Below, one piece after another: positions 8,627-16,639 of a stretch of 64,000 nucleotides of DNA; positions within the stretch are counted from its first letter, which is position 1; each line of letters starts with the position of its first letter. Position numbers and translations under genes: made by a program. Source of the DNA: Catenuloplanes indicus. Lineage in GTDB: Bacteria > Actinomycetota > Actinomycetes > Mycobacteriales > Micromonosporaceae. Under the pieces are notes generated by a model. The model saw only the letters and a list, made by a program, of their open reading frames with translations. It was not told the DNA's origin and did not search any database. Location: contig NZ_JAUSUZ010000001.1 of assembly GCF_030813715.1 (NCBI RefSeq), forward strand, positions 1,984,001 through 2,048,000, written 5' to 3'.

Positions 8627-8908
8627 GTGGAGGAGAGCTACGAGTTCAGCGATGACAGCTACACCGCACTGGGTGCCGCCGGGGTGGCCTGGCAGGACGC
8701 GGTGTTCGTGCTTCGTCAGAGCAGGCCCGTGGTTCGCCGGCACATCGGGGCGGTTCTCCAGGTCGCGGGCGCGGACCGGCAAGGGCGCTGGCTCGCCGTG
8801 GCGCTGATCGAGATCACCCCGGAGCACGACGACCAGTACACGGTCGTCGGAGGACGGTACCTCGACGACCTCGAGGTCGCATCGATCATGCGGATGCTGA
8901 AGGGGTAG
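8627..8908 (+). CDS. BrnT-like toxin of a type II toxin-antitoxin pair
   Basis: About 93 aa from GTG 8627. The frame is open further upstream but lacks coding character. The layout resembles BrnT: an N-terminal YEFSDDSYTALGAAGVAWQDAV helix region, a strand pair around VVRRHIGAVLQVAGAD, then GRWLAVALIEI and a final helix (DDLEVASIMRML). BrnT is a RelE-like ribonuclease that inhibits translation and is neutralised by an adjacent DNA-binding antitoxin; here the next gene encodes a ribbon-helix-helix-type protein and overlaps or abuts it, in the toxin-first order of brnTA. The assignment rests on topology and context, not on catalytic residues. The alternative is an unrelated small partner of the RHH protein. 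Confidence 0.5.
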   Translation: MEESYEFSDDSYTALGAAGVAWQDAVFVLRQSRPVVRRHIGAVLQVAGADRQGRWLAVALIEITPEHDDQYTVVGGRYLDDLEVASIMRMLKG

Positions 8909-8910
8909 TG

Positions 8911-9204
8911 ATGAGCGCTAACAGTGACATCCAAGCGGCACTCGACAACCACGACTGGAGCGACGCTGAGGTCGCCTCCGAGCGGCCCCGCGCCAAGATC
9001 GTGCACTCCGTCCGGCTGCCTGCGGAATGGTCCGAGGCGCTCGAAGCCGAAGCCGACCGGCGTGGAACGACACCGTCCCGGCTCATGCAGGACTTCATCC
9101 TCACCGGCCTGCAGCAAAGCTCCGCCGCACCCGAAGGAACCGTCGTCACCACTAGGGCAGCCCTGCACCGGGCTCTCGACGCCGCCTTGTCCAACGCCGC
9201 CTGA
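8911..9204 (+). CDS. Ribbon-helix-helix antitoxin-like protein
   Basis: ATG 8911 has AAGGGG 5 nt upstream; a GTG at 8908 that overlaps the previous TAG is the alternative. The protein is ~97 aa. Residues ~27-62 (KIVHSVRLPAEWSEALEAEA, then RRGTTPSRLMQDFIL) fit a MetJ/Arc/CopG strand-helix-helix, with the strand entering the DNA major groove. The acidic N-terminal tail could wrap the toxin. Typically such proteins both neutralise the toxin and repress the operon. It is translationally coupled to the gene upstream. Confidence 0.7.
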   Translation: MSANSDIQAALDNHDWSDAEVASERPRAKIVHSVRLPAEWSEALEAEADRRGTTPSRLMQDFILTGLQQSSAAPEGTVVTTRAALHRALDAALSNAA

Positions 9205-9360
9205 CGCGACACTCGGCGAGTGGCCGCGTGAACGCCCGCAGCACCTCAGGCATGAGACATCAGCGATCCGTAGCCGCTGGCGTTGCAGCAGCCGAGCGAG
9301 GTTTTCTTGTTCGGCTGCCGCTCCGTCCTTCGTGCGCTATACGCGGCGCCTCAGCAGCCG

Positions 9361-9486
9361 TTACGCGTTCTCGTCAGGCTTAGGCCGACGAGGGCGGCGG
9401 GGTCGGCTGGCAAGCCAGGAGCCGATCGCGGCGACGGCGGCGATGACGCTCGCGATGTCTGCTGCGGCGTTGAGGATGTGTCCCAT
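9361..9486 (-). CDS. Small single-span membrane peptide, 41 aa
   Basis: ATG 9486 has GGAG 8 nt upstream. MGHILNAAADIASVIAAVAA, then IGSWLA, is a hydrophobic helix of about 20 residues, followed by a strongly basic tail (RPRRPRRPKP). This is the make-up of small membrane-active peptides such as type I toxins, holin-like peptides and regulatory micro-proteins. No homologue is recognised and no antisense RNA gene is evident by eye. Confidence 0.4.
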   Translation of the reverse strand: MGHILNAAADIASVIAAVAAIGSWLASRPRRPRRPKPDENA

Positions 9487-9765
9487 AGCTGGTGCTCCAG
9501 GAGGTCCACGCGGATCGTTCCCTGGGTACCACCAGTGAGCTGGCGAGGATATGGCGCCGCAGGCGCCAGAGATACCTCCGCGAAACTCACCGGCCGTACG
9601 CATAGGCACGATCGGCTGTTCGACGGAGGTCTCCCTCGCCGCCTATACGGCGGTGGCCATCCGGGAGCCGCGTCGGCGGCCCGTACTGACCGGAGTAGCG
9701 CTTGGTGAGGTACTCCCCTCCTGGCTACCTGTCACCGTAACGCCAGCGCATGACGGCTGAAAAGA
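9487..9765. other. Non-coding stretch left of the IS3 element
   Basis: I see no supported gene. It should contain the sequence displaced when the IS3 element inserted, but I find neither a target duplication nor the missing integrase 3' end here. Confidence 0.4.
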
Positions 9766-9796
9766 GGGTCTGCTGCACCGATAGGTGACAGGCAAG

Positions 9797-10660
9797 TCAC
9801 GCGGCCTGACTGGCCGGTGGGGTCATGATGGTCTCGTACTCGATAGGGGTCAACCGGGACAGGCCTCGTTGGCGTCGGCGGCGATGGTAGGTCCGCTCGA
9901 TCCAGGTCACGATCGCAGTCCTCAGCTGCTGCCGGGTGGGCCAGGTCCGGCGGTCGAGGACGTTGTTCTGCAGCAGGCCGAAGAACGATTCCATCGCGGC
10001 GTTGTCGCCGGCAGCGCCAACACGACCCATCGACCCGAGCATCCGGTGCTGATGCAGAGCACGAACGAATTTCCGGCTGCGGAACTGCGATCCGCGGTCG
10101 GTGTGCAGCACGCAGCCTGCGACGTCACCACGCCGGACGACGGCATTGTGCAGGGCGTTGACGGCCAGCCGCGACTTCATACGCGAGTCGATGGAGTAGC
10201 CGACGATCCGGTTCGACCACACGTCCTTGATCGCGCACAGATACAGCTTGCCCTCACCAGTGCGGTGCTCGGTGATGTCGGCCAGCCACAACCGGTTCGG
10301 GCCACCGGCGGTGAAGTCGCGCTTGACGCGGTCGTCGTGCACCGGCGGACCCGGCCTGGTGCCCTTGCCGCGGCGCCGCTTGCGGCTGACCACACTCCAC
10401 CAGCCCATACCGGAGCAGATCCTCCAGGCGGTGCGCTCGACCATCGGCTGTCCGGCGGCACGTGCCTCGTCGGTCAGGAACCGGTAGCCGAACTCCGGGT
10501 CGTCGCGATGGGCGTCGTACAACGCGTTCGCCCGGTAGGCCGCAGCCAGGTCGGCGTCGGTGACCGGACGGGCAAGCCACCGGTAGTAGGGCTGTCGAGC
10601 AAGGTTCAGCACCCGGCACGTCACCGCGACGGGGATCCCGTCCGCGGCGAGCTCGTTCAC
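9797..10660 (-). CDS. IS3-family transposase OrfB (DDE integrase domain)
   Basis: 287 aa as an independent frame, normally made as an OrfAB fusion. An HTH_21-like N-terminal segment (RQPYYRWLARPVTDAD) is followed by the rve-type catalytic core: Asp in LWLADITEH, Asp in VLHTDRGSQFRS and Glu in DNAAMESFFGLLQ, with the terminal YHRRRRQRGLSRLTP block. All three catalytic acids are present. The frame lies -1 relative to orfA, and sense can be followed upstream of the ATG (RLYPLVNELAADGIPV), which supports frameshifted synthesis. Confidence 0.92.
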   Translation of the reverse strand: MNELAADGIPVAVTCRVLNLARQPYYRWLARPVTDADLAAAYRANALYDAHRDDPEFGYRFLTDEARAAGQPMVERTAWRICSGMGWWSVVSRKRRRGKGTRPGPPVHDDRVKRDFTAGGPNRLWLADITEHRTGEGKLYLCAIKDVWSNRIVGYSIDSRMKSRLAVNALHNAVVRRGDVAGCVLHTDRGSQFRSRKFVRALHQHRMLGSMGRVGAAGDNAAMESFFGLLQNNVLDRRTWPTRQQLRTAIVTWIERTYHRRRRQRGLSRLTPIEYETIMTPPASQAA

Positions 10661-10964
10661 GAGCGGGTAGAGCCTTTTCCCGGCAGGTTCGCCTGCGACA
10701 GATACGCCGCCGCCCGGCGCAAAACCTCGTTCTCCTGCTCCAGCAGCCTGATCCGCTTACGGGCCTCACGCAGCTCGGCCGCCTCAGTGCGGCTCACCCC
10801 GGGCTCGGCGCCGGCGTCGATGTCGGCCTGGCGCAGCCACTTGAACAACGTCATCGGGTGAACCCCGAATCCTTCGCGATCTGCTCGACCGTCACGCCGG
10901 GGTCCCTGTCACGGGCGACCCGCACGACGTCATCACGGAACTCACGAGGGTAGGGCTTGGGCAC
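10657..10964 (-). pseudogene. IS3-family OrfA, broken by a one-base deletion
   Basis: GTG 10964 starts PKPYPREFRDDVVRVARDRD, a standard IS3 OrfA helix-turn-helix protein, but the frame hits TGA after AKDSGFTR. The expected AKDFGVHPMTLFKWL is restored if one T is added in the GATTCGGGG stretch (~10878). The second half (MTLFKWLRQADIDAG and the leucine zipper ELREARKRIRLLEQENEVLR) follows in the shifted frame from 10854. OrfA, and therefore OrfAB, cannot be made normally. A GGGAAAAGG slippery run near 10675, just before orfB, is the candidate programmed -1 site. Confidence 0.8.
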
Positions 10965-11002
10965 AGCAACATCCTCCCAGCTCACCGTCATGGCAAGCCA
11001 TC

Positions 11003-12067
11003 TCAGATGTCACCTATCGGTGCAGCAGACCCCCCGTACATCGTCATCCGCTTCTTCAGCCCTTTGCGCTCCGCCATATCACGAATCTTGACCCAGCGGT
11101 CCTCGTAGAACGTCTCATACACCCACGGGCCACCCCGCGGCGCCGTGAAGACGAACGCGTCCGGAGCCCTTCCCTCACACCGGGCCCTGAGCATCTCGAG
11201 GACGGGTGCCGGCACTGGAATCTCCCGGTAGCCGTCCTCAGTCTTCGGCTTCAGCACGAGAACCCACCGGAAGTGCTCGCGGCGCATCACCTGCTGGATG
11301 CTGACAGTCCCGCGGTCGAAGTTCACCGATCGCACCGGCACAGCGGTCGCTTCCCCCCACCGCATCCCCGTGGACAACAGCATCACCATCAGGTCGGCCG
11401 CCTCCGGATCGACCTCATAGGCAGCCTCAATCACTACCCGCGCCTCCGAACGATCCTCCACAATCTCCCTCGGTGCACGCACCTTCTCCGGCAACTGAAG
11501 GCCCTTCAGAGGGTTGTAGGACCGCAGCGGCGGCTCATCATCCTCACCAGCGAGGCACGCCGCATCGAAAATCGGCGAAACCGACTCTCCTCGAATGTTC
11601 TGAATCGTCTTCGGGGACAGCTTGCCGATCAGCCCGTTCTGCCAGCGCCGCATCTCGCCGCGGGTTATCGCGGCGATGGGCCGATCACCTATCACCGGGA
11701 ACACGTGCGTGACGAGACGTTCCAGATACTTCCGCTTCGTCTCACGATTGGGCCGCACAAGCCTGTCGATGTAGCCGCGCGCGTACTCCTCGAAGGTGAT
11801 CGCCGGCGGCGCCTCCTCCACGGCATCGTCCGCATGCAACACCTGCACAGTCGCCGCGAGGTAGCCGAAGCCGCGCGCGACGAGCACCTCATCGGGAGGC
11901 ATTGTCTGCCCGTAAGCATCTACCAGGGCTTTGAACGTCTTGGCCTCGGCATGGGAGTCGAAGGTCCTTCCGTCCCATTCACCGGCCCGGGTTCCACCCG
12001 TGCGCCACTTCACCCGATACCGGGTGACCTTTCCGTTTCGTGTCTTCCGGGGTTCGATCGTCGCCAT
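11003..12067 (-). pseudogene. Phage-type tyrosine integrase, 3'-truncated by the IS3 element
   Basis: ATG 12067; about 349 codons remain before the IS3 repeat. The N-terminal Arm-binding domain (ATIEPRKTRNGKVTRYRVKW) is followed by a SAM-like domain (FEEYARGYIDRLVRPNRETK, RGEMRRWQNGLIGKLS) and the catalytic domain with box-I Arg in LLSTGMRWGEATAVPV and the box-II-like Lys in LKPKTEDGYREIPVP. The H-x-x-R box and Tyr, expected right after KKRMTMYG, are gone. The gene ends ~200 bp from the 3' end of tRNA-Leu, the usual position of an integrase that uses that tRNA as its attachment site. No excisionase gene is visible between them. Confidence 0.85.
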
Positions 12068-12261
12068 GCCAGCTTCCCTGGACTCATGGCGGCAACCCGG
12101 CTCAGAACGCAGTCACGCACCCTCCAGCACTGCCACGTGTGACACCGCCGGAAGGCCCGTGTTCCCACCGTGTTCCCACGGGGAGAACCGAAGCCCTGAA
12201 CGAGAAAGCCGCCGACCATAAACTGCCTGGTCAGCGGCTTGATAAGTTCGATTAGAACAAG

Positions 12262-12345
12262 TGTCCGAGGGGGGACTTGAACCCCCACGCCCTATACGGG
12301 CACTAGCACCTCAAGCTAGCGCGTCTGCCATTCCGCCACCCGGAC
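12262..12345 (-). tRNA. tRNA-Leu (anticodon GAG)
   Basis: On the minus strand the acceptor GTCCGGG pairs with CTCGGAC (one G-U pair), the anticodon stem CTAGC/GCTAG encloses the loop TTGAGGT with anticodon GAG, and the T arm GGGGGTTCAAGTCCCCC is canonical. A long variable arm (GCCC GTATA GGGC) gives the class II shape of leucine tRNAs. CCA is not encoded. The 3' end faces the truncated integrase, so it is the likely attB. Confidence 0.95.
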
Positions 12346-12479
12346 TTGCACTGCGACCCCGCCACTGCGGTCCGGCTTCCCGTTCCGCGCCCTTCAGCGC
12401 CGCACAGGAGAGAACTTTACACGGCCCCCACCCCTGCCTTCACCGGGGGCCACCCCCTCCGCCTCATCACTCCAGGTAA

Positions 12480-12497
12480 CCACCGATCGGTCGGTGG
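12480..12497. promoter_or_regulatory. 7-bp inverted repeat upstream of femX-like gene
   Basis: CCACCGA-TCGG-TCGGTGG (12480-12497) is a symmetric site ~110 bp before the femX-like start. It could be an operator; the evidence is only its symmetry and position. Confidence 0.25.
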
Positions 12498-12608
12498 CGG
12501 GGAGGGTATGGCGGTGCTCTGATAGCACGGTAGGGAATGCTTGGGCGTCGACACCGCCGAAACGTGTGGGCGGCTCGTCTTCGACACAGGGACCGGACGG
12601 CAGGGTTT

Positions 12609-13580
12609 ATGTCACAGACAACATCGGGAACGTGGCAGAGCGTTACTGACGAGGAGGCGTGGGACCGGGAGCTGTTCGCGCAGCCGCGGGACGGGCACTT
12701 CCTGCAGAGCAGTCACTGGGCAGCGTTCCAGCGTGCGAACGGGCGTGAGGTGTATTTCGGCCGGGGTGACGGCTGGCAGTGTTTGGCGATCGTGGAGCGG
12801 GCCGGGGACGCCTGCCGGCTGTACTGCCCGTACGGGCCGGTCGCCGACGACCTGACGGCGCTCGAGCGGGCGGTCGAGGCGCTTCAGGAGCTGGGCAAGC
12901 AGGAAGGTGCCGGGTTCATCCGGGTCGAGCCGTGGGCGCCGGTCACCCGGGACGATCTGGTCAAGCTCGGGCATTTCCCGTCGAAGCGGAACATGCAGCC
13001 GGGTCTGACCTGGGTGCAGGACCTGCCGGGTAAGACGAAGGACCAGCTGGTTCTGGAGTTCGCGCCGAACGTACGCAATCGGTGGCGTAACGCCTACAAG
13101 AAGGACATCTCCGTCGTTTCCAGCACGAACCCGGACGACGTCGAGATTCTTCTTCAGATGATCCACGACGTGTCGAATCACACGGGCATGATCCCGCACG
13201 ACGACGACTACTACCGGCGGCAGACGAAGACGCTGCTGGAGCGCGGTGCGGGCACGATCTACATCACGAAGCACGGCGAGCAGCCGATCGCGGCCGCGAT
13301 CGTCTACGAGAGCCCGACGACCCGCTACTACGCGCATTCCGGCAGCCTGCTGGAAGCGCGGAAACTCCACTCCGGAACCGTCATGCTGGCGACAATGGTG
13401 CTGGAGGCGCAGGAGCGCGGGCAGCAGGTCTTCGACTTCGTCGGCGCGGCGCCCAAGGACGAGCCGGATCACCCGTGGGCCGGGTTCACCGAGTTCAAGC
13501 AGTCGTTCGGCGGCCGTTACCGGCAGTATCTCGGCACCTGGGAGATGCCCTGCCTCGGCCTGGCCCCGGCTCAGCAGTGA
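12609..13580 (+). CDS. FemX-like lipid II amino-acid transferase (FemAB family)
   Basis: ATG 12609 is chosen as the first start giving family-like sequence; the 323-aa length is normal for FemX-type proteins. FemABX enzymes use aminoacyl-tRNA to add the first residue(s) of the interpeptide bridge to the lipid II stem peptide at the inner membrane face. Family signs are FLQSSHWAAFQRANGREVYF at the start, the conserved GFIRVEPW block, NVRNRWRNAYKKDISV, and the C-terminal GNAT half (YYAHSGSLLEARKLHSG, VFDFVGAAP, FTEFKQSFGGRYRQYLGTW). The next gene, a Mur ligase, starts within about 20-30 nt, so the two are almost certainly co-transcribed and act on the same peptide. Bridge formation in Micromonosporaceae is poorly defined, so the added residue is not predicted. 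Confidence 0.85.
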   Translation: MSQTTSGTWQSVTDEEAWDRELFAQPRDGHFLQSSHWAAFQRANGREVYFGRGDGWQCLAIVERAGDACRLYCPYGPVADDLTALERAVEALQELGKQEGAGFIRVEPWAPVTRDDLVKLGHFPSKRNMQPGLTWVQDLPGKTKDQLVLEFAPNVRNRWRNAYKKDISVVSSTNPDDVEILLQMIHDVSNHTGMIPHDDDYYRRQTKTLLERGAGTIYITKHGEQPIAAAIVYESPTTRYYAHSGSLLEARKLHSGTVMLATMVLEAQERGQQVFDFVGAAPKDEPDHPWAGFTEFKQSFGGRYRQYLGTWEMPCLGLAPAQQ

Positions 13581-13612
13581 CCGGCAGGGCAGCAACAGTG
13601 AGGACAACGACG

Positions 13613-15103
13613 GTGCACCTGGAAGAGGTTCTCGCGGAAGTCCCCGCCGCCACGCTCGTGCAGGGCGACGCCACCCGCGAGGTGTCGGGCATAACGCACG
13701 ACTCGCGGCGAGTGTCACCCGGTGACCTGTTCGTGGCGATCCCGGGCGCGAACCACGACGCCCGCGGGTTCGTCGCACAGGCACTGGAGCGCGGCGCGGC
13801 TGCCGTGGTCACCGAGGGCCCGGTCGAGCTCGACGGCGACGCCGCCGTGGTGCGGGTGCCGTCCGCGCGCGCGGCGCTGGCCGATCTCGCGGTCGCGGTC
13901 TACCGGCACCCGGGCGAGCACATGAAGATGGTCGGCGTCACCGGCACGGACGGCAAGACGACCACGTCGCACCTGATACACGCGGCGCTGGAGCAGGCCG
14001 GCATGCGTACCGGCCGGCTCACCACCGTGGGCATGACCACCGGCGGCGGCAACCCACCGGTCTACTACGGGTTCACCACGCCGGAAGCCGGCGAGCTGCA
14101 GCGCATGCTCGCCCAGATGGTCTCCGACGGCTGCCAGGCCGCGGTGACCGAGGTCAGCTCGCACGCGCTGCAGCTGGACCGGGTCCGCGGCGTGCCGTTC
14201 TCGGCCGCGGTGTTCACCAACCTGACGCCGGAGCACCTGGACTTCCACGGCACGATGGAGAACTACGCCAAGGCCAAGGCACACCTGTTCGCGATGGCGG
14301 CGATGCGCGGCCCGGACTCGTTCGGCGTGGTCAACGCGGACGACCAGTGGTGGAAGCTGATCGCCAGTGGCGGGCCGGAGACGCTGTACACGTACGGTCT
14401 GGAATCCAAAGATCTTGATCTGTGGGCCGAGAACCTGCGCGTGGACGCTGACCGCTCCCGGTTCACCATGTTCACCCCGTGGGGCCGCCGCGAGATGATC
14501 TCGGCGATGCCCGGGAAGATGAACGTGATGAACTGGCTGGCCGCGACCGCCACCACGGTCGGTCTCGGCGGCGACCTCGACGCGGTCGTGGCCGCGGCCG
14601 AGTACGCGACCGTCGAGGGCCGCATGCAGACCGTCGCCGCCGGGCAGCCGTTCGAGGTGTTCGTCGACTTCGCGCACACGCCGCACGCGCTGGAGACCGT
14701 GCTGCGCACGCTGCGCGCCCAGACCAAGGGCCGGCTGATGGTGCTGTTCGGTCACGCCGGCGGCCGCGACTCCGGCAACCGCCGCCCGATGGGCCGGATC
14801 GCCGCGAGCATCGCCGACGTCGTCATGGTCACCTCGGACAACCCCGCCCACGAGGACCCGGCCGCGATCTCCGCCGAGATCGTCGCCGGCACCCGTGAGG
14901 CCGAGTCCGGCACGTCCGACGTCCGCGTGGTCATCGACCGCGGCGACGCCCTCCGCGAGCTGCTCGCCGACGCCACCCCCGGCGACACCGTGCTGCTCGC
15001 CGGCAAGGGCCACGAGGAGTACCAGGCCCTCGCCACCGGCAACATCGACTGGAACGACGCCCGCGAGGCCCGCACCGCCCTCGCCGGCCTCGGCTGGTCC
15101 TGA
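13613..15103 (+). CDS. murE: Mur ligase, MurE-like (UDP-MurNAc-tripeptide synthetase family)
   Basis: 496 aa from GTG 13613 (AGGA 8 nt upstream); GTG 13598 (AGGG 7 nt upstream) is an equal alternative adding five residues. Mur ligases join an amino acid to the UDP-MurNAc-peptide with ATP. The order is the N-terminal UDP-binding domain (THDSRRVSPGDLFVAIPG), the ATP-binding loop VTGTDGKTTTSHL (~residue 115), the catalytic-domain blocks VTEVSSHALQLDRV and NLTPEHLDFHGTMENYAKAK (Mg/carbamylated-Lys region), and a C-terminal domain with LFGHAGGRDSGNRRPMG and GKGHEEYQ. At the specificity loop it has DNPA (residues 409-412) where meso-DAP-adding enzymes have DNPR. It is outside a dcw cluster and paired with femX, so I regard it as a second MurE rather than the housekeeping one. 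Confidence 0.8.
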   Translation: MHLEEVLAEVPAATLVQGDATREVSGITHDSRRVSPGDLFVAIPGANHDARGFVAQALERGAAAVVTEGPVELDGDAAVVRVPSARAALADLAVAVYRHPGEHMKMVGVTGTDGKTTTSHLIHAALEQAGMRTGRLTTVGMTTGGGNPPVYYGFTTPEAGELQRMLAQMVSDGCQAAVTEVSSHALQLDRVRGVPFSAAVFTNLTPEHLDFHGTMENYAKAKAHLFAMAAMRGPDSFGVVNADDQWWKLIASGGPETLYTYGLESKDLDLWAENLRVDADRSRFTMFTPWGRREMISAMPGKMNVMNWLAATATTVGLGGDLDAVVAAAEYATVEGRMQTVAAGQPFEVFVDFAHTPHALETVLRTLRAQTKGRLMVLFGHAGGRDSGNRRPMGRIAASIADVVMVTSDNPAHEDPAAISAEIVAGTREAESGTSDVRVVIDRGDALRELLADATPGDTVLLAGKGHEEYQALATGNIDWNDAREARTALAGLGWS

Positions 15104-15110
15104 CCCACGC

Positions 15111-15142
15111 CCTGGCGGCGGGCATCCGATCCCGCCGCCAGG
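15111..15142 (+). terminator. 12-bp hairpin after the murE-like gene
   Basis: CCTGGCGGCGGG (15111-15122) pairs exactly with 15131-15142 over an 8-nt loop, starting 7 nt after the stop codon. This marks the end of the femX-murE unit. Confidence 0.75.
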
Positions 15143-15351
15143 AACGGAATACCGTTCAAGAAGCGGATTTTCCCGCTCCCGGCGGCACCGGCCGGCGTGC
15201 TCCCGCGGGCAAACCGCGCGGAGGCCTCCGGCTCCGCTGGCGCTCCGCTCCGGCCGCCGCGACGCAGCCGGTCCCGCGTCACCCGGACACCCGGCTCCCG
15301 CCGCACCGAATCCCGCTGGCCCCGATCCGGGCGATGGGCCAGGATCGGCGG

Positions 15352-15942
15352 GTGAGCAGCTTTCCCGCGCAGTCGCGCCGCGCCCGCGACGACACCCTCG
15401 CACCGGTACGCCGGCTGCGCGCGCTGCGGGAATGCGCGCTGCACTTCGCGCCGTACGGATTCCATGCCACCTGGCACCACCTGATCGTCTCCGCACGCAT
15501 CCCGGAGCACCTCGACGACGACCCGCGCTCGCTCACCCGCGCGATCGACGAGCTGCAGGCGGCCCGCGAGCTGGTGCTGCCGCTGCGCGCCGCCTACGCC
15601 GAGACCCGCCGCCGGGAGAAAGCGGCCGGGCACCGATCCCCGCGCCGGCCGGTGCCACCCTGGGACACGCCGCCGATGATCGGCTTCGCGCACTGCCCGG
15701 ATCCGTGGCGCCACCCGGCCGAGCCGCTCCCGATGGTGGTGCGGAGAATCATCACCCATCATGCCGCCGGGTACGACCCGGCGGTGCGCTGCCTCGCCTG
15801 CGGCACCGAACGCCCGAGCCCGCACGGCGCCTGCCGCACCTGCGGCGTCGGGCCGTTCACGCCGCGCCGGGACCCGTTCGCCGACGACCCGGGACGCGAG
15901 CGGTGGAAGCGGATCTGGCGGCGGGCGTTCCCCCGCTGCTGA
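15352..15942 (+). CDS. Hypothetical protein with C-terminal zinc ribbon
   Basis: I choose GTG 15352, which has AGGA 8 nt upstream (196 aa); the frame also has an ATG at 15334. The N-terminal two-thirds is basic and helical (LRALRECALHFAPYGFHATW; SLTRAIDELQAARELVLPLR). Near the end CLACGTERPSPHGACRTCG supplies a C-x2-C...C-x2-C zinc ribbon, followed by a basic tail ending FPRC. A nucleic-acid or protein-binding role is possible, but the family is not one I recognise. It stands alone between two unrelated units, with ~210 bp of untranslated sequence upstream. Confidence 0.6.
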   Translation: MSSFPAQSRRARDDTLAPVRRLRALRECALHFAPYGFHATWHHLIVSARIPEHLDDDPRSLTRAIDELQAARELVLPLRAAYAETRRREKAAGHRSPRRPVPPWDTPPMIGFAHCPDPWRHPAEPLPMVVRRIITHHAAGYDPAVRCLACGTERPSPHGACRTCGVGPFTPRRDPFADDPGRERWKRIWRRAFPRC

Positions 15943-15987
15943 CCGCCCCGGATGCGATGCCGACGGCGAGGGCCCCACGTGTCGGTG

Positions 15988-16452
15988 TCAGCCTCGTGGT
16001 CCGTTATTGATGCAGTTCAGCCAGTCGTCGTCGATACCGAGATACACCGAAACCTCCTGCGTCCGGGAGCCCGAGGTGACGCGCACCGTCAGCACGAACT
16101 CGGACTTCACCGGGATCGGAGGCATCCAGGCCGACGCCGCACCCACCGAGCCGGGCCCGTCCGAATGGCCGGGCGGGACGTTCGGGCCCGGCGTGGGCTC
16201 GAACCCGGGCGGAGTGTCCGCGAGCCTGACCCGGAGTTCCTGCGACCAGGTGCCGTCGATGAAGACGGGGAAGTAGATGATCCGCCCGAGATCGGTGGGC
16301 GTACAGAAGCGCTGATGCAGGTCGATCAGCCGCCACGTGGCCGGCGACGCACCCGCCGCCACCGCGGCGGTGGGCGGGCCGATGGTCACGGCCAGTGCCA
16401 GCCCGGCCGCGACGCCGATGACCGAACGGGCGAGGTTTCGACGTCCTGTCAC
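15988..16452 (-). CDS. Small secreted protein (DUF5980-like)
   Basis: The frame extends to 16488, but GTG 16452 has a perfect GGAGG 5 nt upstream, so I start there (154 aa). The leader TGRRNLARSVIGVAAGLALA with a hydrophobic core and AAVAAGA cleavage region is a Sec-type signal peptide. The mature part is a ~120-residue beta-rich domain (TWRLIDLHQRFCTPTDLG, GTWSQELRVRLADTPPG, EVSVYLGIDDDWLNC) with two cysteines (CTP near the start, NCINN at the end) that could form a disulfide. It resembles the secreted DUF5980 proteins as I remember them; function unknown. It lies just downstream of the giant gene but has its own ribosome site and ~190 bp separation. Confidence 0.65.
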   Translation of the reverse strand: MTGRRNLARSVIGVAAGLALAVTIGPPTAAVAAGASPATWRLIDLHQRFCTPTDLGRIIYFPVFIDGTWSQELRVRLADTPPGFEPTPGPNVPPGHSDGPGSVGAASAWMPPIPVKSEFVLTVRVTSGSRTQEVSVYLGIDDDWLNCINNGPRG

Positions 16453-16610
16453 GGTTACCTCCAGATAGGACCGAACGGGGTGCGGCACCGCACCCCGGGA
16501 ACGTAACCGGAAATTCTCAGCCCGGATTCAGAGCACGACCCGGTGCATCGGTCGCCACCGAGGTGCGTGGGCCGGTCGGGTGCGGCCGTCGCGCGCGCTG
16601 GTGTGACCGT

Positions 16611-16629
16611 GCCGGCAGCGATAGCCGGC
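16611..16629 (-). terminator. Weak hairpin downstream of the giant gene
   Basis: GCCGGC at 16611-16616 and 16624-16629 with a 7-nt loop, 11 nt past the giant gene's stop codon. It is short and there is no T tract, so it is only a candidate end of the 28.8-kb transcript. Confidence 0.3.
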
Positions 16630-16639
16630 CCGAGGCGCG

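Larger units (their letters stand above)
9766..11032 (-). mobile_element. IS3-family insertion sequence with 25-bp perfect terminal inverted repeats
   Basis: The ends 9766-9790 (GGGTCTGCTGCACCGATAGG then TGACA) and 11008-11032 are exact reverse complements. Total length is 1,267 bp, normal for IS3. It encodes orfA and orfB on the minus strand. No flanking direct repeat is seen (AGA on the left, CCG-type sequence on the right), so a deletion or rearrangement probably followed insertion. The right end lies inside an integrase gene, whose last codons are read into the terminal repeat. Confidence 0.9.

Noticed and set aside
12010-12288. Small minus-strand ORF between integrase and tRNA as an excisionase
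   Set aside because: It runs into the tRNA and overlaps the integrase start, with no winged-helix or MerR-like pattern.
13715-15496. 593-codon minus-strand frame opposite the murE-like gene
   Set aside because: Antisense to a gene with all Mur ligase motifs; composition is typical of a shadow frame.
15988-16452. Small secreted protein as immunity partner of the giant protein
   Set aside because: It is exported, has its own ribosome site and resembles a general secreted family; nothing ties it to the papain-fold domains beyond proximity.
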